A stretch of DNA of 32,720 nt from Candidatus Alistipes faecavium (GCA_019118605.1 DWYP01000027.1:1-32720), one strand, 5' to 3'. Shown: positions 1 to 7,885, counted from the stretch's first letter. Notes: a model not told the origin generated them from the sequence alone. Made by a program: numbers and translations.

Positions 1-264
1 ATTATCACGCCGCTGCATTTCGTGGTAGATGGTGTTCAGCGATGCGTTTATATCGCTTAACATACGGTTGATACGTCCGGCTTCCGCCGTGCGTCCAATA
101 GCCTTGCCAGCCTTACCGTCCCACATTTCAGGCAGCACGTTCAATTTAGTATTAAAACGGCTTGCCACGCCGTCCACTGTGATACGGGCGAAAAGGGGGT
201 ACGCACCGCCCGCTTTCTGCTTGTCTTTCTTTGCGTAAAAGCAAATGTTGAATGTCGATTTCAT
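1..264 (-). CDS. Tyrosine-type site-specific integrase, N-terminal part (cut by window edge)
   Basis: The minus strand reads open from an ATG at 264 to the left edge (88 codons, no stop). The protein begins MKSTFNICFYAKKDKQ and continues with AYPLFARITVDG and LNVLPEMWDGKAGKA. This is the style of the N-terminal arm-DNA-binding domain of Bacteroidota tyrosine recombinases, as on CTnDOT-like conjugative transposons and islands. The core-binding and catalytic domains (R..H..RH..Y) would lie off the window, so activity cannot be judged. Codons and flanking DNA are more AT-rich than the rest of the window, which fits acquired DNA. The gene starts 274 bp beyond the 3' end of tRNA-Ser, so the tRNA is a candidate integration site. 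A phage-type rather than ICE-type integrase is possible. Confidence 0.8.
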   Translation of the reverse strand, partial: MKSTFNICFYAKKDKQKAGGAYPLFARITVDGVASRFNTKLNVLPEMWDGKAGKAIGRTAEAGRINRMLSDINASLNTIYHEMQRRDN

Positions 265-364
265 ATACTCACTTTTTAGTTACAAAAATAATGTAAATGC
301 TTAAAAATGAGTTTTATGCAGACTCGCCAAACACCGACAGAAGTTCGCCAATTTCCGACTATCT

Positions 365-398
365 GTACCCCCTTTTTGATTTTGTTTGTCGGGGGTAC
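365..398. repeat. Short inverted repeat GTACCCCC / GGGGGTAC
   Basis: Eight-base arms at 365-372 and 391-398 are separated by 18 bases in the AT-rich gap between the integrase start and tRNA-Ser. The right arm extended by one base (GGGGGTACG, 391-399) recurs at 198-206 inside the integrase gene. The repeats could be integrase arm-type sites or a weak hairpin; the copy in the coding region may be chance. Apart from this repeat and the hairpin at 471-500, nothing else is evident in 265-537. Confidence 0.35.
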
Positions 399-464
399 GA
401 GTTAGGTTAGAAACCTTGTCTTTTAGGGACGAAAAAATGTACTTTAAGGCAGACACAAGGGGAT

Positions 465-500
465 AAAAAAAGTCCCACAAATCATTGAATTTGTGGGACT
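465..500 (-). terminator. Rho-independent terminator downstream of tRNA-Ser
   Basis: Perfect 12-bp arms at 471-482 and 489-500 enclose a 6-base loop. Read on the minus strand the stem is followed by a run of seven T (complement of 465-471). It lies 38 bp after the tRNA-Ser 3' end, as expected for a tRNA terminator. If the tRNA end is an attachment site, this terminator would be carried by the element. Confidence 0.85.
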
Positions 501-537
501 TGTCTGTTCGTTGTCCGGTTTTGTCCGTAACGTTCAG

Positions 538-560
538 CGGAGAGAGAGGGATTCGAACCC
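538..560 (-). other. Putative integration (att) site in the tRNA-Ser 3' end
   Basis: An integrase gene on visibly AT-richer DNA begins close to the tRNA 3' end, and composition changes around the tRNA. Genomic islands often recombine into the T-arm and acceptor stem of a tRNA and regenerate it. The extent given is nominal, because the core would be defined by a direct repeat at the far end of the element, outside the window. Confidence 0.35.
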
Positions 561-624
561 CCGGTACAGTTGCCCGTACACCGCATTTCGAGTGCGGCCC
601 GATCGACCACTCCGGCATCTCTCC
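538..624 (-). tRNA. tRNA-Ser(CGA)
   Basis: On the minus strand the gene starts GGAGAGATGCC and ends TCTCTCC plus discriminator G. The acceptor stem pairs over seven bases. The anticodon stem CCGCA/TGCGG encloses loop CTCGAAA with anticodon CGA, which reads UCG. The long variable arm, with a GTAC/GTAC stem, is diagnostic of a class II tRNA such as serine. The T-arm is GGGGG-TTCGAAT-CCCCC. CCA is not encoded. Length is 87 nt. Confidence 0.97.
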
Positions 625-688
625 TTTCGATGCATCCGCAACGCGCAACTGTCGCGCCGCGGCCCCCGGAACTTTCGTTTTGGGACTG

Positions 689-696
689 CAAATATA
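689..696 (-). promoter_or_regulatory. -7 element (TATATTTG) for tRNA-Ser
   Basis: TATATTTG on the minus strand matches the Bacteroidota primary-sigma -7 consensus TAnnTTTG and lies 65 bp upstream of the tRNA 5' end. No convincing TTTG -33 box is seen at the usual spacing. Confidence 0.6.
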
Positions 697-798
697 GACA
701 TATTTTTTATTTTCGCCTACTTTCGGCAAAAAAAAATCGCCGCAGCCGAAAAAAAGGCCTCCACGGCACCACAACCGACGGTTTCCGGGAAAATTCCG

Positions 799-806
799 TA
801 TATTTG
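799..806 (+). promoter_or_regulatory. -7 element (TATATTTG) for the lipoprotein/OMP pair
   Basis: TATATTTG fits TAnnTTTG and would place transcription start near 813, giving a leader of about 100 nt before the gene at 914. The -33 region is weak. The rest of the 289-bp gap after the tRNA shows nothing beyond the divergent tRNA promoter. Confidence 0.55.
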
Positions 807-913
807 TAGGGAACGAACCGCGCCGCAGACCGTGCAGTATTTCGAACCCCGGACCGTTTTACTTCCGGGAATGATACTAAAACCCTGCCGGGTTTCGTTC
901 TCTGAATAGAAGT

Positions 914-2122
914 ATGATTAACAAAAGTGTCATGAAAACGTGGATTATACGGACAGGAGTCCTTGCAGGAGGCTGCTTGCTCGTCGCAGCGCTTTCGAGC
1001 GGCTGCTCGTCGGCCTACTACTCCTCTTCGGCGCGGTATGCCTCCGACGACCTGTATGTGCTGCATGACCGCACGCAGATTGCCCGCAAGCAGCAGGCCG
1101 AAGCCGAAGCCCGCAAGGCGGCCGCCGAGGCGCGCCAGGCCGAATGGGAGGCCCTTTTGGCCGAAGCCGAGGCCGAAGCGGCGAAAACCGGCTATTACAA
1201 ATACAGCTCAAACCCCTATGAAAACGTGCTGGCCGACGATTACGAAAGCGCTTATGCACGGCGTCTGCGCGGTTTCCAGTCGCTGACCTACAACATGCCG
1301 TCGAGCTATATCAACGCCCGGTACAGCGGGGCGTTCGACTATGTCTCGGCCTACGATCCCGCCTTCTACAACATCATCGTCATGGGCGACGAGGTCTGGG
1401 TCGAGCCCAAATACATCACCTCGATGTTCGGCACCTGGGGACGCCCCGTGGTGCTCCTCGACCCGTGGTATTACGGCTGGGCATCGCCGTCGTTCTCCCT
1501 CTCGCTGGGCAGCTGGGGCTGGAGCCTCGGATGGAGCTCCTGGTGGAACCCGTGGTGGGATCCCTGGTACCGTTCCTGGTACAGCCCCTGGTGGGGATCC
1601 TGGTACAGTTCGTGGTATAATCCCTGGTGGGGTCCGAGCTGGGGATGGCGCCCCGGATGGCCGCATCACCCGCATTGGGGACCCGGATGGGGCCCGGGAT
1701 GGGGCGGCGGACACTACAATCCGAATCGGCCCGGCATCGTACACCGTCCGAGCCATCCCTACCGCTCGCAGGTTTTCGGCAGCGGCTCCTCGACGACCGT
1801 CAATCGGGCCACGAACGGCAACCGCTCCTGGCGCTCGGGAGTTTATCAGGGCGGCAACAGCAACAATAGCACCATCCGCGGATCGGGAAGCCGTTCGGGA
1901 CAGGGCAGCACGATCAACTGGAACCGCGGCGGCTCCTCGAACAGCGACCGCACGGGAACCCGCCGAACCCCGTCGAACCGCAACTACAACAGCTATAACA
2001 GCTACAACAGCAACCGGAGCGGTTCGTTCAACAACAGCGGCTTCTCCGGTGGCGGAGGCGGTTTCTCCGGCGGCGGCGGACGCAGCGGCGGCAGCACGGG
2101 CTCGAGTTCGCGCGGCCGGTAA
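914..2122 (+). CDS. Trp/Tyr-rich putative lipoprotein of unknown function
   Basis: 402 aa. The N-terminus has a basic start, a hydrophobic stretch and Cys31 (LSSGC), which suggests a lipoprotein signal. Residues about 56-92 are an Ala/Glu/Lys/Arg-rich, probably helical or coiled segment. The middle (about 180-250) is dominated by WW, WY and PWW repeats with Gly and Pro. The C-terminal third is low-complexity Ser/Gly/Asn/Arg ending in Gly-rich repeats. I do not recognise a named family. The extreme aromatic content suggests a surface or envelope-associated structural role, but that is inference. A second start (M7, position 932) gives a more typical signal peptide. The gene ends 29 bp before a FadL-like outer-membrane protein, so the two are probably co-transcribed. 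Confidence 0.8.
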   Translation: MINKSVMKTWIIRTGVLAGGCLLVAALSSGCSSAYYSSSARYASDDLYVLHDRTQIARKQQAEAEARKAAAEARQAEWEALLAEAEAEAAKTGYYKYSSNPYENVLADDYESAYARRLRGFQSLTYNMPSSYINARYSGAFDYVSAYDPAFYNIIVMGDEVWVEPKYITSMFGTWGRPVVLLDPWYYGWASPSFSLSLGSWGWSLGWSSWWNPWWDPWYRSWYSPWWGSWYSSWYNPWWGPSWGWRPGWPHHPHWGPGWGPGWGGGHYNPNRPGIVHRPSHPYRSQVFGSGSSTTVNRATNGNRSWRSGVYQGGNSNNSTIRGSGSRSGQGSTINWNRGGSSNSDRTGTRRTPSNRNYNSYNSYNSNRSGSFNNSGFSGGGGGFSGGGGRSGGSTGSSSRGR

Positions 2123-2151
2123 CCCAATTTGTCTAACGTAAATTCGGAGTC

Positions 2152-3912
2152 ATGAAACGTACGATTCTGACAGCCTGCGCGGTGCTGCTGCTCTACAGCG
2201 GCGCGGCGGCACAGGGTTCCCAATATGAGTTCGGCGGTCTGGTTTTGAGCAACGACGCGATGTCCACATCGGACCTCTTCTCGCTCTCGCAACAGCGCTT
2301 CAACTTCGGCACGGCACGCTCGATGGCCATGGGCGGGGCCTTCACCTCGCTGGGTGCCGACCAGGCCTCGATGGTCATCAACCCGGCCGGTTTGGGCATG
2401 TACAGCCGCGGCGAAATCGCCCTGACGCCGATGATGACCTTCTCGCAGGCCAGTACGCCCGCAGGGCTGGCCCCTTCGGGAGCAATGCCCTTCGGGAGCA
2501 ACTCGAAAAACCGCTTTGCGATCGGCAACTTCGGCGGCGTGTTCAACGTCTATGAGGGAACGGGCAAGCTGTTGAGCGTGAACTTCGGCATCGGCTACAA
2601 CCGGCTGGCCGACTACAACTACAGCTACGCCTTCGAATTCGCGGGCAGCAACCGCACGTCATCCATCGCCGATGCCTTCAGCGTGCAGCTTGAAGCGGGC
2701 GGCGCCTATGTGAACAGCAACGGCGCGATCGCCATGGGCGGGAACGGCACCTGGGATGCGACGAACTGGCGCATCGACCCCTTCTTCTGGCCGGCTGTCG
2801 GCGGTTACAAAACCTATCTGGTCGATTACGACAAGGAGAGCGGCCTGTGGTACCCCTCCGAAATCGGCGATAACGCCACGGTAAACGGCGGCACCTCGGT
2901 ACGGAGCACCGGTTCGGCCGGGGAGTTCGACATCTCGATGGGTGCGAATATCGACAACAAGTTCTATTTCGGCTTCACGTTCGGCATCCAGAACATCTAC
3001 CAGAAAAAGAGCATCTACTACGGCGAGGGATACAACTACGCCGGAGGCAACGGCTACAACACGGACCAGGGCGGCGAAATCGCCGTCGATGCCAACGGCA
3101 TTCCGCTCACGAACGTCATGCAGTCGATGGGCATGACGCAGACGGCGACCGTCGAGGGTGCGGGCGTGAACTTCAAGGCGGGCATCGTCTACAGCCCGAT
3201 TCCCAGCCTGCGGCTGGGTATGGCCATCCACACGCCGACCTTCTACTCGCTCGAACGCCGCTACTCGATGTCGTTCTCCACGGCTTCGATCGGCCCCACC
3301 TCCGAAACGGACCAGCGGCCGCACGACTACACCTCGGACACGAGTTCCGATGTGCTCGAAGACAAGGGCGATTCGGCCTGGGAGTTCGTCTCCCCGACAC
3401 GCCTGATGTTCGGCGCCTCGTACACCTTCGGGCAGGTGGCAATCCTCTCGGTCGACTACGAGCGCGACTGGTACAACGGCATCCGCGTAAAGAACATGCC
3501 CTTCCTGCCCTACGGTCCCGCGGCTTCGGACATCAAGCAGGACATGAAGCACTACTTCAAGGGTTCGAACACCATACGGGCCGGTCTGGAGGTGCGTCCT
3601 GTGCCGATGCTGGCCGTGCGCGCCGGATTCGGCTACAACGGTTCGATGCTGCGCGACGAGCGGACGATCCTCTCCTCGCCCGCCATCGCCAAGACGACCT
3701 ACTACACGGCCGGTCTGGGCTTCTCGCTCACGCGCTCGATCTACATCGACATCGCCTACTGCTATGCCAAGGATACGACGACGCCCTACATGCTCTTCTA
3801 CGGCAACAGGTATGCGGCCGACGGCGGAGCCTCGGAAATCTACCAGAGCGAGCTCTACACGACCGACTTTACCCGCCACAACGTGGCGCTGACGGTCGGA
3901 TTCCGCTTCTGA
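2152..3912 (+). CDS. OmpP1/FadL-type outer-membrane beta-barrel protein
   Basis: 586 aa. A signal peptide (MKRTILTACAVLLLYSGAAA, cleavage just after) is followed by a mature N-terminus with the motif ARSMAMGGAFTSLGAD and then INPAGLGMYSRGE. This matches the Bacteroidota branch of the OmpP1/FadL/TodX transporters. The body alternates aromatic and polar residues as in beta strands and ends in VALTVGFRF, with the terminal Phe expected for BAM-dependent insertion. FadL relatives carry hydrophobic compounds across the outer membrane; the ligand here is unknown. It follows the Trp-rich lipoprotein by 29 bp and is closed by a strong terminator. Confidence 0.85.
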   Translation: MKRTILTACAVLLLYSGAAAQGSQYEFGGLVLSNDAMSTSDLFSLSQQRFNFGTARSMAMGGAFTSLGADQASMVINPAGLGMYSRGEIALTPMMTFSQASTPAGLAPSGAMPFGSNSKNRFAIGNFGGVFNVYEGTGKLLSVNFGIGYNRLADYNYSYAFEFAGSNRTSSIADAFSVQLEAGGAYVNSNGAIAMGGNGTWDATNWRIDPFFWPAVGGYKTYLVDYDKESGLWYPSEIGDNATVNGGTSVRSTGSAGEFDISMGANIDNKFYFGFTFGIQNIYQKKSIYYGEGYNYAGGNGYNTDQGGEIAVDANGIPLTNVMQSMGMTQTATVEGAGVNFKAGIVYSPIPSLRLGMAIHTPTFYSLERRYSMSFSTASIGPTSETDQRPHDYTSDTSSDVLEDKGDSAWEFVSPTRLMFGASYTFGQVAILSVDYERDWYNGIRVKNMPFLPYGPAASDIKQDMKHYFKGSNTIRAGLEVRPVPMLAVRAGFGYNGSMLRDERTILSSPAIAKTTYYTAGLGFSLTRSIYIDIAYCYAKDTTTPYMLFYGNRYAADGGASEIYQSELYTTDFTRHNVALTVGFRF

Positions 3913-3964
3913 CGGCGCCTGCGGCGGCAGGCCGCGGCACCGGCCGCAGAATTTTGCGAATAAA

Positions 3965-3994
3965 AAGGTTCGTCCACACGGTCGGACCTTTTTT
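3965..3994 (+). terminator. Rho-independent terminator after the OMP gene
   Basis: AAGGTTCGTCC / GGTCGGACCTT pair around an ACAC loop with one mismatch and one G-U pair. The stem is followed by a T-rich tract to about 4000. It ends the 914-3912 transcript just before the proS promoter. Confidence 0.85.
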
Positions 3995-4001
3995 ATTTTT
4001 G

Positions 4002-4009
4002 TATATTTG
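4002..4009 (+). promoter_or_regulatory. -7 element (TATATTTG) for proS
   Basis: TATATTTG fits TAnnTTTG and sits 35 bp before the proS ATG, immediately after the upstream terminator's T tract. No clear TTTG -33 box is present. Confidence 0.6.
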
Positions 4010-4044
4010 CACCTCGGAAACGAATTGAAATCAAACGATAAGAT

Positions 4045-5529
4045 ATGGCAAAGGAACTCAAGGACCTGACAAAGTCGGACGAGAACTATTCGCAATGGTA
4101 CAACGACCTGGTGGTGAAGGCCGGGCTGGCGGAGAACTCCGCCGTACGCGGATGCATGGTCATCAAGCCCTACGGCTACGCCATCTGGGAGAAGATGCAC
4201 GACGCGCTGGACAAGATGTTCAAGGAGACGGGGCATCAGAACGCCTATTTCCCGCTCTTCATCCCCAAATCCTTCTTCTCGAAGGAGGCTCACCACGTCG
4301 AGGGCTTCGCCAAGGAGTGCGCCGTGGTAACGCACTACCGCCTGAAGAACGACCCCGAAGGCAAGGGCGTCGTCGTGGATCCCGACGCAAAACTCGAGGA
4401 GGAGCTCATCGTGCGCCCCACCTCGGAGACGATCATCTGGAATACCTACAAGAACTGGATCCAGTCCTACCGCGACCTGCCGATCCTGTGCAACCAGTGG
4501 GCCAACGTCGTACGCTGGGAGATGCGCACGCGGCTGTTCCTGCGCACCGCCGAGTTCCTCTGGCAGGAGGGTCACACCGCCCACGCCACGCGCGAGGAGG
4601 CCGTCGAGGAGGCCGAGCGCATGATCCGCGTCTACGAACGTTTCGCCCAGGAGTGGATGTCGCTGCCGGTGATCGTCGGCCACAAGTCGCCCAACGAGCG
4701 CTTCGCAGGCGCCGAGGACACGCTCACCATCGAGGCGCTGATGCAGGACGGAAAGGCCCTGCAGAGCGGTACGTCGCACTTCCTCGGGCAGAACTTCGCC
4801 AAGGCCTTCGACGTGCAGTACGTCAACAAGGAGGGCAAACTCGAATACGTATGGGCTACGTCGTGGGGCGTCTCGACCCGCCTGATGGGCGCGCTGATCA
4901 TGGCCCATTCGGACAACAACGGACTCGTGCTGCCGCCGAAGCTCGCCCCGATCCAGGTGGTCATGGTGCCCATCTACAAGGGCGAGGAGCAGCTGGCCGA
5001 AATCCGCCGCCGCTTCGAGGCCATCGCCGGGGAGCTGAAGGCAAAGGGCCTCTCGGTGAAGATCGACGACCGCGACAACGTCCGTTCGGGCTTCAAGTTC
5101 GCGGAATACGAGCTGAAGGGCGTGCCGGTGCGTCTGGCCATGGGCCCGCGCGACATCGAGAACGGCACGATCGAACTCGTGCGCCGCGACACGCTCGAAA
5201 AGGAGACCGTGCCGCAGGAGGGCCTCGCGGAGCGTATCGAGGCGCTGATGACCGAAATCCAGGAAAACATCTTCCGCAAGGCCGTGGCCTTCCGCGATTC
5301 GATGATCACGAAGGTCGACACCTGGGAGGAGTTCAAGGAGGTGCTCGACACAAAGGGAGGCTTCGTCCTGGCACACTGGGACGGCACCGTGGAGACCGAA
5401 GTGGCGATCAAGGACGCCACGAAGGCCACGATCCGCTGCATCCCGTTCGACGCCCCGGAGGAGGAGGGCAAGTGCATCTTCACCGGACGCCCCTCGCACC
5501 GCCGCGTGCTCTTCGCCCGCAGCTACTGA
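4045..5529 (+). CDS. proS: Prolyl-tRNA synthetase (archaeal/eukaryal-like type)
   Basis: 494 aa, cytoplasmic; charges tRNA-Pro with proline. Class II motifs are visible: RPTSET at 124-129, motif 2 from RWEMRTRLF at 157 to GHTAH at 180, and the motif 3 region around 274-290. There is no large editing insertion between motifs 2 and 3, and the protein ends in Tyr (ARSY). Both are features of the short archaeal-like ProRS used by Bacteroidota rather than the long E. coli type. An anticodon-binding domain follows from about residue 300. The ATG at 4045 lies just after the promoter. It appears monocistronic, flanked by terminators. Confidence 0.96.
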   Translation: MAKELKDLTKSDENYSQWYNDLVVKAGLAENSAVRGCMVIKPYGYAIWEKMHDALDKMFKETGHQNAYFPLFIPKSFFSKEAHHVEGFAKECAVVTHYRLKNDPEGKGVVVDPDAKLEEELIVRPTSETIIWNTYKNWIQSYRDLPILCNQWANVVRWEMRTRLFLRTAEFLWQEGHTAHATREEAVEEAERMIRVYERFAQEWMSLPVIVGHKSPNERFAGAEDTLTIEALMQDGKALQSGTSHFLGQNFAKAFDVQYVNKEGKLEYVWATSWGVSTRLMGALIMAHSDNNGLVLPPKLAPIQVVMVPIYKGEEQLAEIRRRFEAIAGELKAKGLSVKIDDRDNVRSGFKFAEYELKGVPVRLAMGPRDIENGTIELVRRDTLEKETVPQEGLAERIEALMTEIQENIFRKAVAFRDSMITKVDTWEEFKEVLDTKGGFVLAHWDGTVETEVAIKDATKATIRCIPFDAPEEEGKCIFTGRPSHRRVLFARSY

Positions 5530-5540
5530 TCGGAACCCTC

Positions 5541-5567
5541 TGCGGGGCTTTTCGCTGAAGCCCCGCA
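5541..5567. terminator. Hairpin after proS (no T tract)
   Basis: Perfect 10-bp arms TGCGGGGCTT / AAGCCCCGCA at 5541-5550 and 5558-5567 with a 7-base loop, 12 bp after the proS stop. It lacks a following T run, so it may be a 3'-end stabiliser rather than a terminator by itself. Confidence 0.6.
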
Positions 5568-5579
5568 CAAATCTCCATA

Positions 5580-5632
5580 CCGGAGACCTCGGAGGCGCCG
5601 CACGGCGCGCAACGCCCGGGTCTCCGGTTTTT
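5580..5632 (+). terminator. Rho-independent terminator between proS and the CDF gene
   Basis: CCGGAGACC (5580-5588) pairs with GGTCTCCGG (5619-5627). The stem is followed by five T. The large loop contains further GGCGCC/GGCGCG pairing potential. It lies directly upstream of the CDF transporter gene. Confidence 0.7.
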
Positions 5633-5656
5633 ACAAACGCCTAACGCAACAGAACC

Positions 5657-6574
5657 ATGTCCACCAGCGAATCGGAAATCCGCAAAAGCATGATCTACCG
5701 CATCACCATCGCAGGGTCGATCGTCAACCTCGCGCTCTCGCTGCTCAAGCTCGCGGCGGGAATCCTCGGGCGAAGCGGCGCCATGGTCGCCGATGCCGTG
5801 CACTCGTTCTCGGACCTGGCGACCGACCTCGTGGTCATCGCCTTCGCACGGATCTCGGCCAAGCCCAAGGACGACGACCACGACTACGGGCACGGAAAAT
5901 ACGAAACCCTCGCCACGATCATCATCAGCCTCGCGCTGGGAGTGGTCGGCGCGGGGATCCTGGTCAACAGCATCCGCGACATCCGCCTCGTAGCCCAAGG
6001 AGGCGTGCTCGAACGCCCGGGGTTGATCGCCTTTGTCGCCGCGCTGCTCTCGATCGTCATCAAGGAGCTGCTTTACCGCTACACGGTGCGCGTGGGGCGT
6101 GCGGTCAACAGCCCGAGCGTCATCGCCAACGCCTGGCACCACCGCAGCGACGCACTCTCGTCGCTCGGGACCCTCGTGGGCATCGGGTGCGCCTATTTCT
6201 TGGGGCAGAAGTGGCGCATCGCCGACCCCATTGCGGCGCTCGTCGTGGCGATCTTCATCTTCAAGGTGGCCTTCGACCTCATCCGCACGGGGCTGGGCGA
6301 GCTGCTCGAGCAGTCGCTCCCGGCCGACACCGAACGGGAGATCCTGCAGATCGTCACCGCCGACCCGGCGATCCGCGAGCCGCACAACCTCCGCACACGC
6401 CGCATCGGGGCGGCCATTGCCATCGAGGTACACGTGCGGGTCGACGGGGCGCTCACGGTGGCCCATTCGCACGAGCTGACTGTCGACATCGAACGGCGGC
6501 TGCGTGCCCGTTTCGGGCAGGAGACGATGATCGCCATCCACGTCGAGCCGGTCAAGGGCCCTGCCGGGGAGTAA
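5657..6574 (+). CDS. Cation diffusion facilitator (CDF) family metal efflux transporter
   Basis: 305 aa inner-membrane protein, probably exporting Zn2+, Fe2+ or another divalent metal in exchange for protons. About six membrane segments occupy residues 15-205. The transport-site pairs are HxxxD in TM2 (His49/Asp53, within DAVHSFSD) and HxxxD in TM5 (His161/Asp165, within HHRSDALSS). The conserved loop HDYGHGKYE follows TM2. The last roughly 90 residues form the cytoplasmic ferredoxin-like domain seen in the family. A His at the TM2 position usually points to zinc-type CDFs, but the substrate cannot be fixed from sequence. No metal-responsive regulator is adjacent. Confidence 0.93.
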   Translation: MSTSESEIRKSMIYRITIAGSIVNLALSLLKLAAGILGRSGAMVADAVHSFSDLATDLVVIAFARISAKPKDDDHDYGHGKYETLATIIISLALGVVGAGILVNSIRDIRLVAQGGVLERPGLIAFVAALLSIVIKELLYRYTVRVGRAVNSPSVIANAWHHRSDALSSLGTLVGIGCAYFLGQKWRIADPIAALVVAIFIFKVAFDLIRTGLGELLEQSLPADTEREILQIVTADPAIREPHNLRTRRIGAAIAIEVHVRVDGALTVAHSHELTVDIERRLRARFGQETMIAIHVEPVKGPAGE

Positions 6575-6590
6575 GCGCCGCAGACGCCGG

Positions 6591-6624
6591 GCAGGACGCA
6601 AGGAGGGGCAGGACGCAAGGAGGG
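6591..6624 (+). repeat. 17-bp purine-rich tandem repeat, two perfect copies
   Basis: GCAGGACGCAAGGAGGG occurs at 6591-6607 and again at 6608-6624, beginning 16 bp after the CDF stop. It is part of a 496-bp non-coding gap (6575-7070) that is strongly G/A-rich on the plus strand. Confidence 0.9.
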
Positions 6625-6664
6625 GGCAGGCCCGACGGGAACAAAACGGACGGACCGAATCCGG

Positions 6665-6712
6665 GGCGGAAGGGAGCCGGGACGGAAGAGAGCCGGAACG
6701 GAAGGGAGCCGG
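6665..6712 (+). repeat. 16-bp purine-rich tandem repeat, three copies
   Basis: Units at 6665-6680, 6681-6696 and 6697-6712 share the pattern rrCGGAAGrGAGCCGG with one to three changes between copies. More degenerate GGAACGGA-type sequence continues to about 6830. No credible coding region was found in the gap on either strand. Confidence 0.9.
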
Positions 6713-6913
6713 GGCGAAGGCAAAAAGGACCGGGGCCGGCCGGAACAAAGGGCGGAACCGGACGGAACGGACGGTCGAAAGAAACGGAACGAAGGATCGG
6801 AACGTCCGGACGGAAGAGTGGAGAAACGGTCCGAAAGGCCCTTTCGGCACGGTATTTGCCCGTTCGGCGGCGGAGTCGGTTCACCCCGGAAAAGTGCCGG
6901 TTCGGCGGAAAAA

Positions 6914-6944
6914 TTTGGAATTTCCGAGAAAAGTTCCTACCTTG
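6914..6944 (+). promoter_or_regulatory. Candidate promoter for the ECF sigma gene
   Basis: TTTG at 6914-6917 is followed after 20 bp by TACCTTG (6938-6944), close to the TTTG / TAnnTTTG pair of Bacteroidota promoters. It would give a leader of about 120 nt before 7071. Confidence 0.4.
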
Positions 6945-7070
6945 CTCTTGCCGAAACATGCGAAAAAAGACTTTTCCGCAACACACCGGCCTGAAAAAGA
7001 ATTATTTACACTAAACTGAAATTGCCTATCGGAACAGAGTGTACTCTTTGTAATCAACACGAAAAAGAGT

Positions 7071-7655
7071 ATGAACGCACAAGTTTTGAGCGACCAGAAC
7101 CTGCTCAACCAGTACCTTTCCGGTGACAAAAGTGCCATATCCAGTCTCATCGAGCGTCACAGCCGCCGCGTGCGTGACTATATCCATATGATGGTCAAGG
7201 ACCGGGACGTGGCAGACGATATTTTTCAGGAAACATTCATCAAAGCCGTACGAGTGATCGACGAGGGCCGCTATACCGATAACGGCAAGTTCCTCTCGTG
7301 GATCCTCCGCATCGCCCACAATCAGGTCATCGACTACTTCCGCGCACAACGCCAGGATCGCTCGGTCAGCGAAACAGATGCCGGATACGACGTCCTCGGC
7401 ACGCTCCGGCTCTCGGAACGCACGGTCGAGGACTCGATGGTCAGCGAACAGATCGAACGAGACGTCCGCGCACTGGTCGAACTCCTCCCCGCCGAACAGC
7501 GCGAAGTGGTGATGATGCGCTATTTCGCAGGACTGAGCTTCAAGGACATCGCCGAGCAGACCGACGTGAGCATCAACACCGCACTGGGACGCATGCGCTA
7601 TGCACTGATCAACCTGCGGCGCATGATCAAGGAAAAAAATATCGTTCTCAGCTGA
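7071..7655 (+). CDS. ECF-type RNA polymerase sigma factor
   Basis: 194 aa. Sigma region 2 spans about residues 24-94, including DIFQETFIKA and the -10-recognition helix around SWILRIAHNQVIDYFR. Region 4 spans about 133-185 with a helix-turn-helix (FKDIAEQTDVSINTALGRMR). Regions 1.1 and 3 are absent, as in ECF/SigW-like factors. No FecR-type or zinc-binding anti-sigma gene follows, and no SusC partner is next to it, so it is not an obvious PUL-linked ECF pair. It resembles the stand-alone RpoE-like factors common in Bacteroidota. A short acidic ORF begins 64 bp downstream and shares the terminator. Confidence 0.93.
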   Translation: MNAQVLSDQNLLNQYLSGDKSAISSLIERHSRRVRDYIHMMVKDRDVADDIFQETFIKAVRVIDEGRYTDNGKFLSWILRIAHNQVIDYFRAQRQDRSVSETDAGYDVLGTLRLSERTVEDSMVSEQIERDVRALVELLPAEQREVVMMRYFAGLSFKDIAEQTDVSINTALGRMRYALINLRRMIKEKNIVLS

Positions 7656-7719
7656 ACACCGCACAATATTCTCCCGCCGTATGCGTTATATTGTTGCAAC
7701 CAAAACAAAGCTGCGGCCT

Positions 7720-7866
7720 ATGGAGGATATTGACAAAACGAACGTTTCAAGCGAAGGCATCTCCGACGACGAGGATTTGATGATGCGGGAGGTGATACAA
7801 GGCGATGCGGATCTCTTTTTTCTGCATCATTACCTCTCGGAAGTCTTTCGAAAAGGAGATATTTAA
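7720..7866 (+). CDS. Small acidic hypothetical protein (48 aa)
   Basis: An ATG at 7720 opens a 48-codon frame starting MEDIDKTNVSSEGISDDEDL and ending HHYLSEVFRKGDI. An in-frame upstream ATG at 7681 adds 13 residues but makes a less natural N-terminus. The first half is acidic and the second half could form an amphipathic helix. No family is recognised. Its place between the sigma gene and the shared terminator suggests co-transcription and perhaps a regulatory role. No strong ribosome-binding site is visible, so it may also be a chance ORF. Confidence 0.5.
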   Translation: MEDIDKTNVSSEGISDDEDLMMREVIQGDADLFFLHHYLSEVFRKGDI

Positions 7867-7885
7867 GGGTTAATTTTTGATGGGA

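Noticed and set aside
301..774. Frames across the tRNA-Ser region on both strands
   Set aside because: They run through the tRNA and its terminator and have no recognisable protein features.
2659..5568. Very long antisense open frame on the minus strand (969 codons)
   Set aside because: It lies opposite the OMP and proS genes and arises from the high third-position GC of those genes. Its translation is Arg/Val/Asp-rich without any family motif.
6591..6712. Possible CRISPR array in the repeat regions
   Set aside because: Units are 11-17 bp and directly adjacent with no unique spacers, and no cas genes are present.
6575..7014. Extended frames through the purine-rich gap after the CDF gene
   Set aside because: Low-complexity Arg/Gly-rich translations created by the repeats; no start signal or family match.
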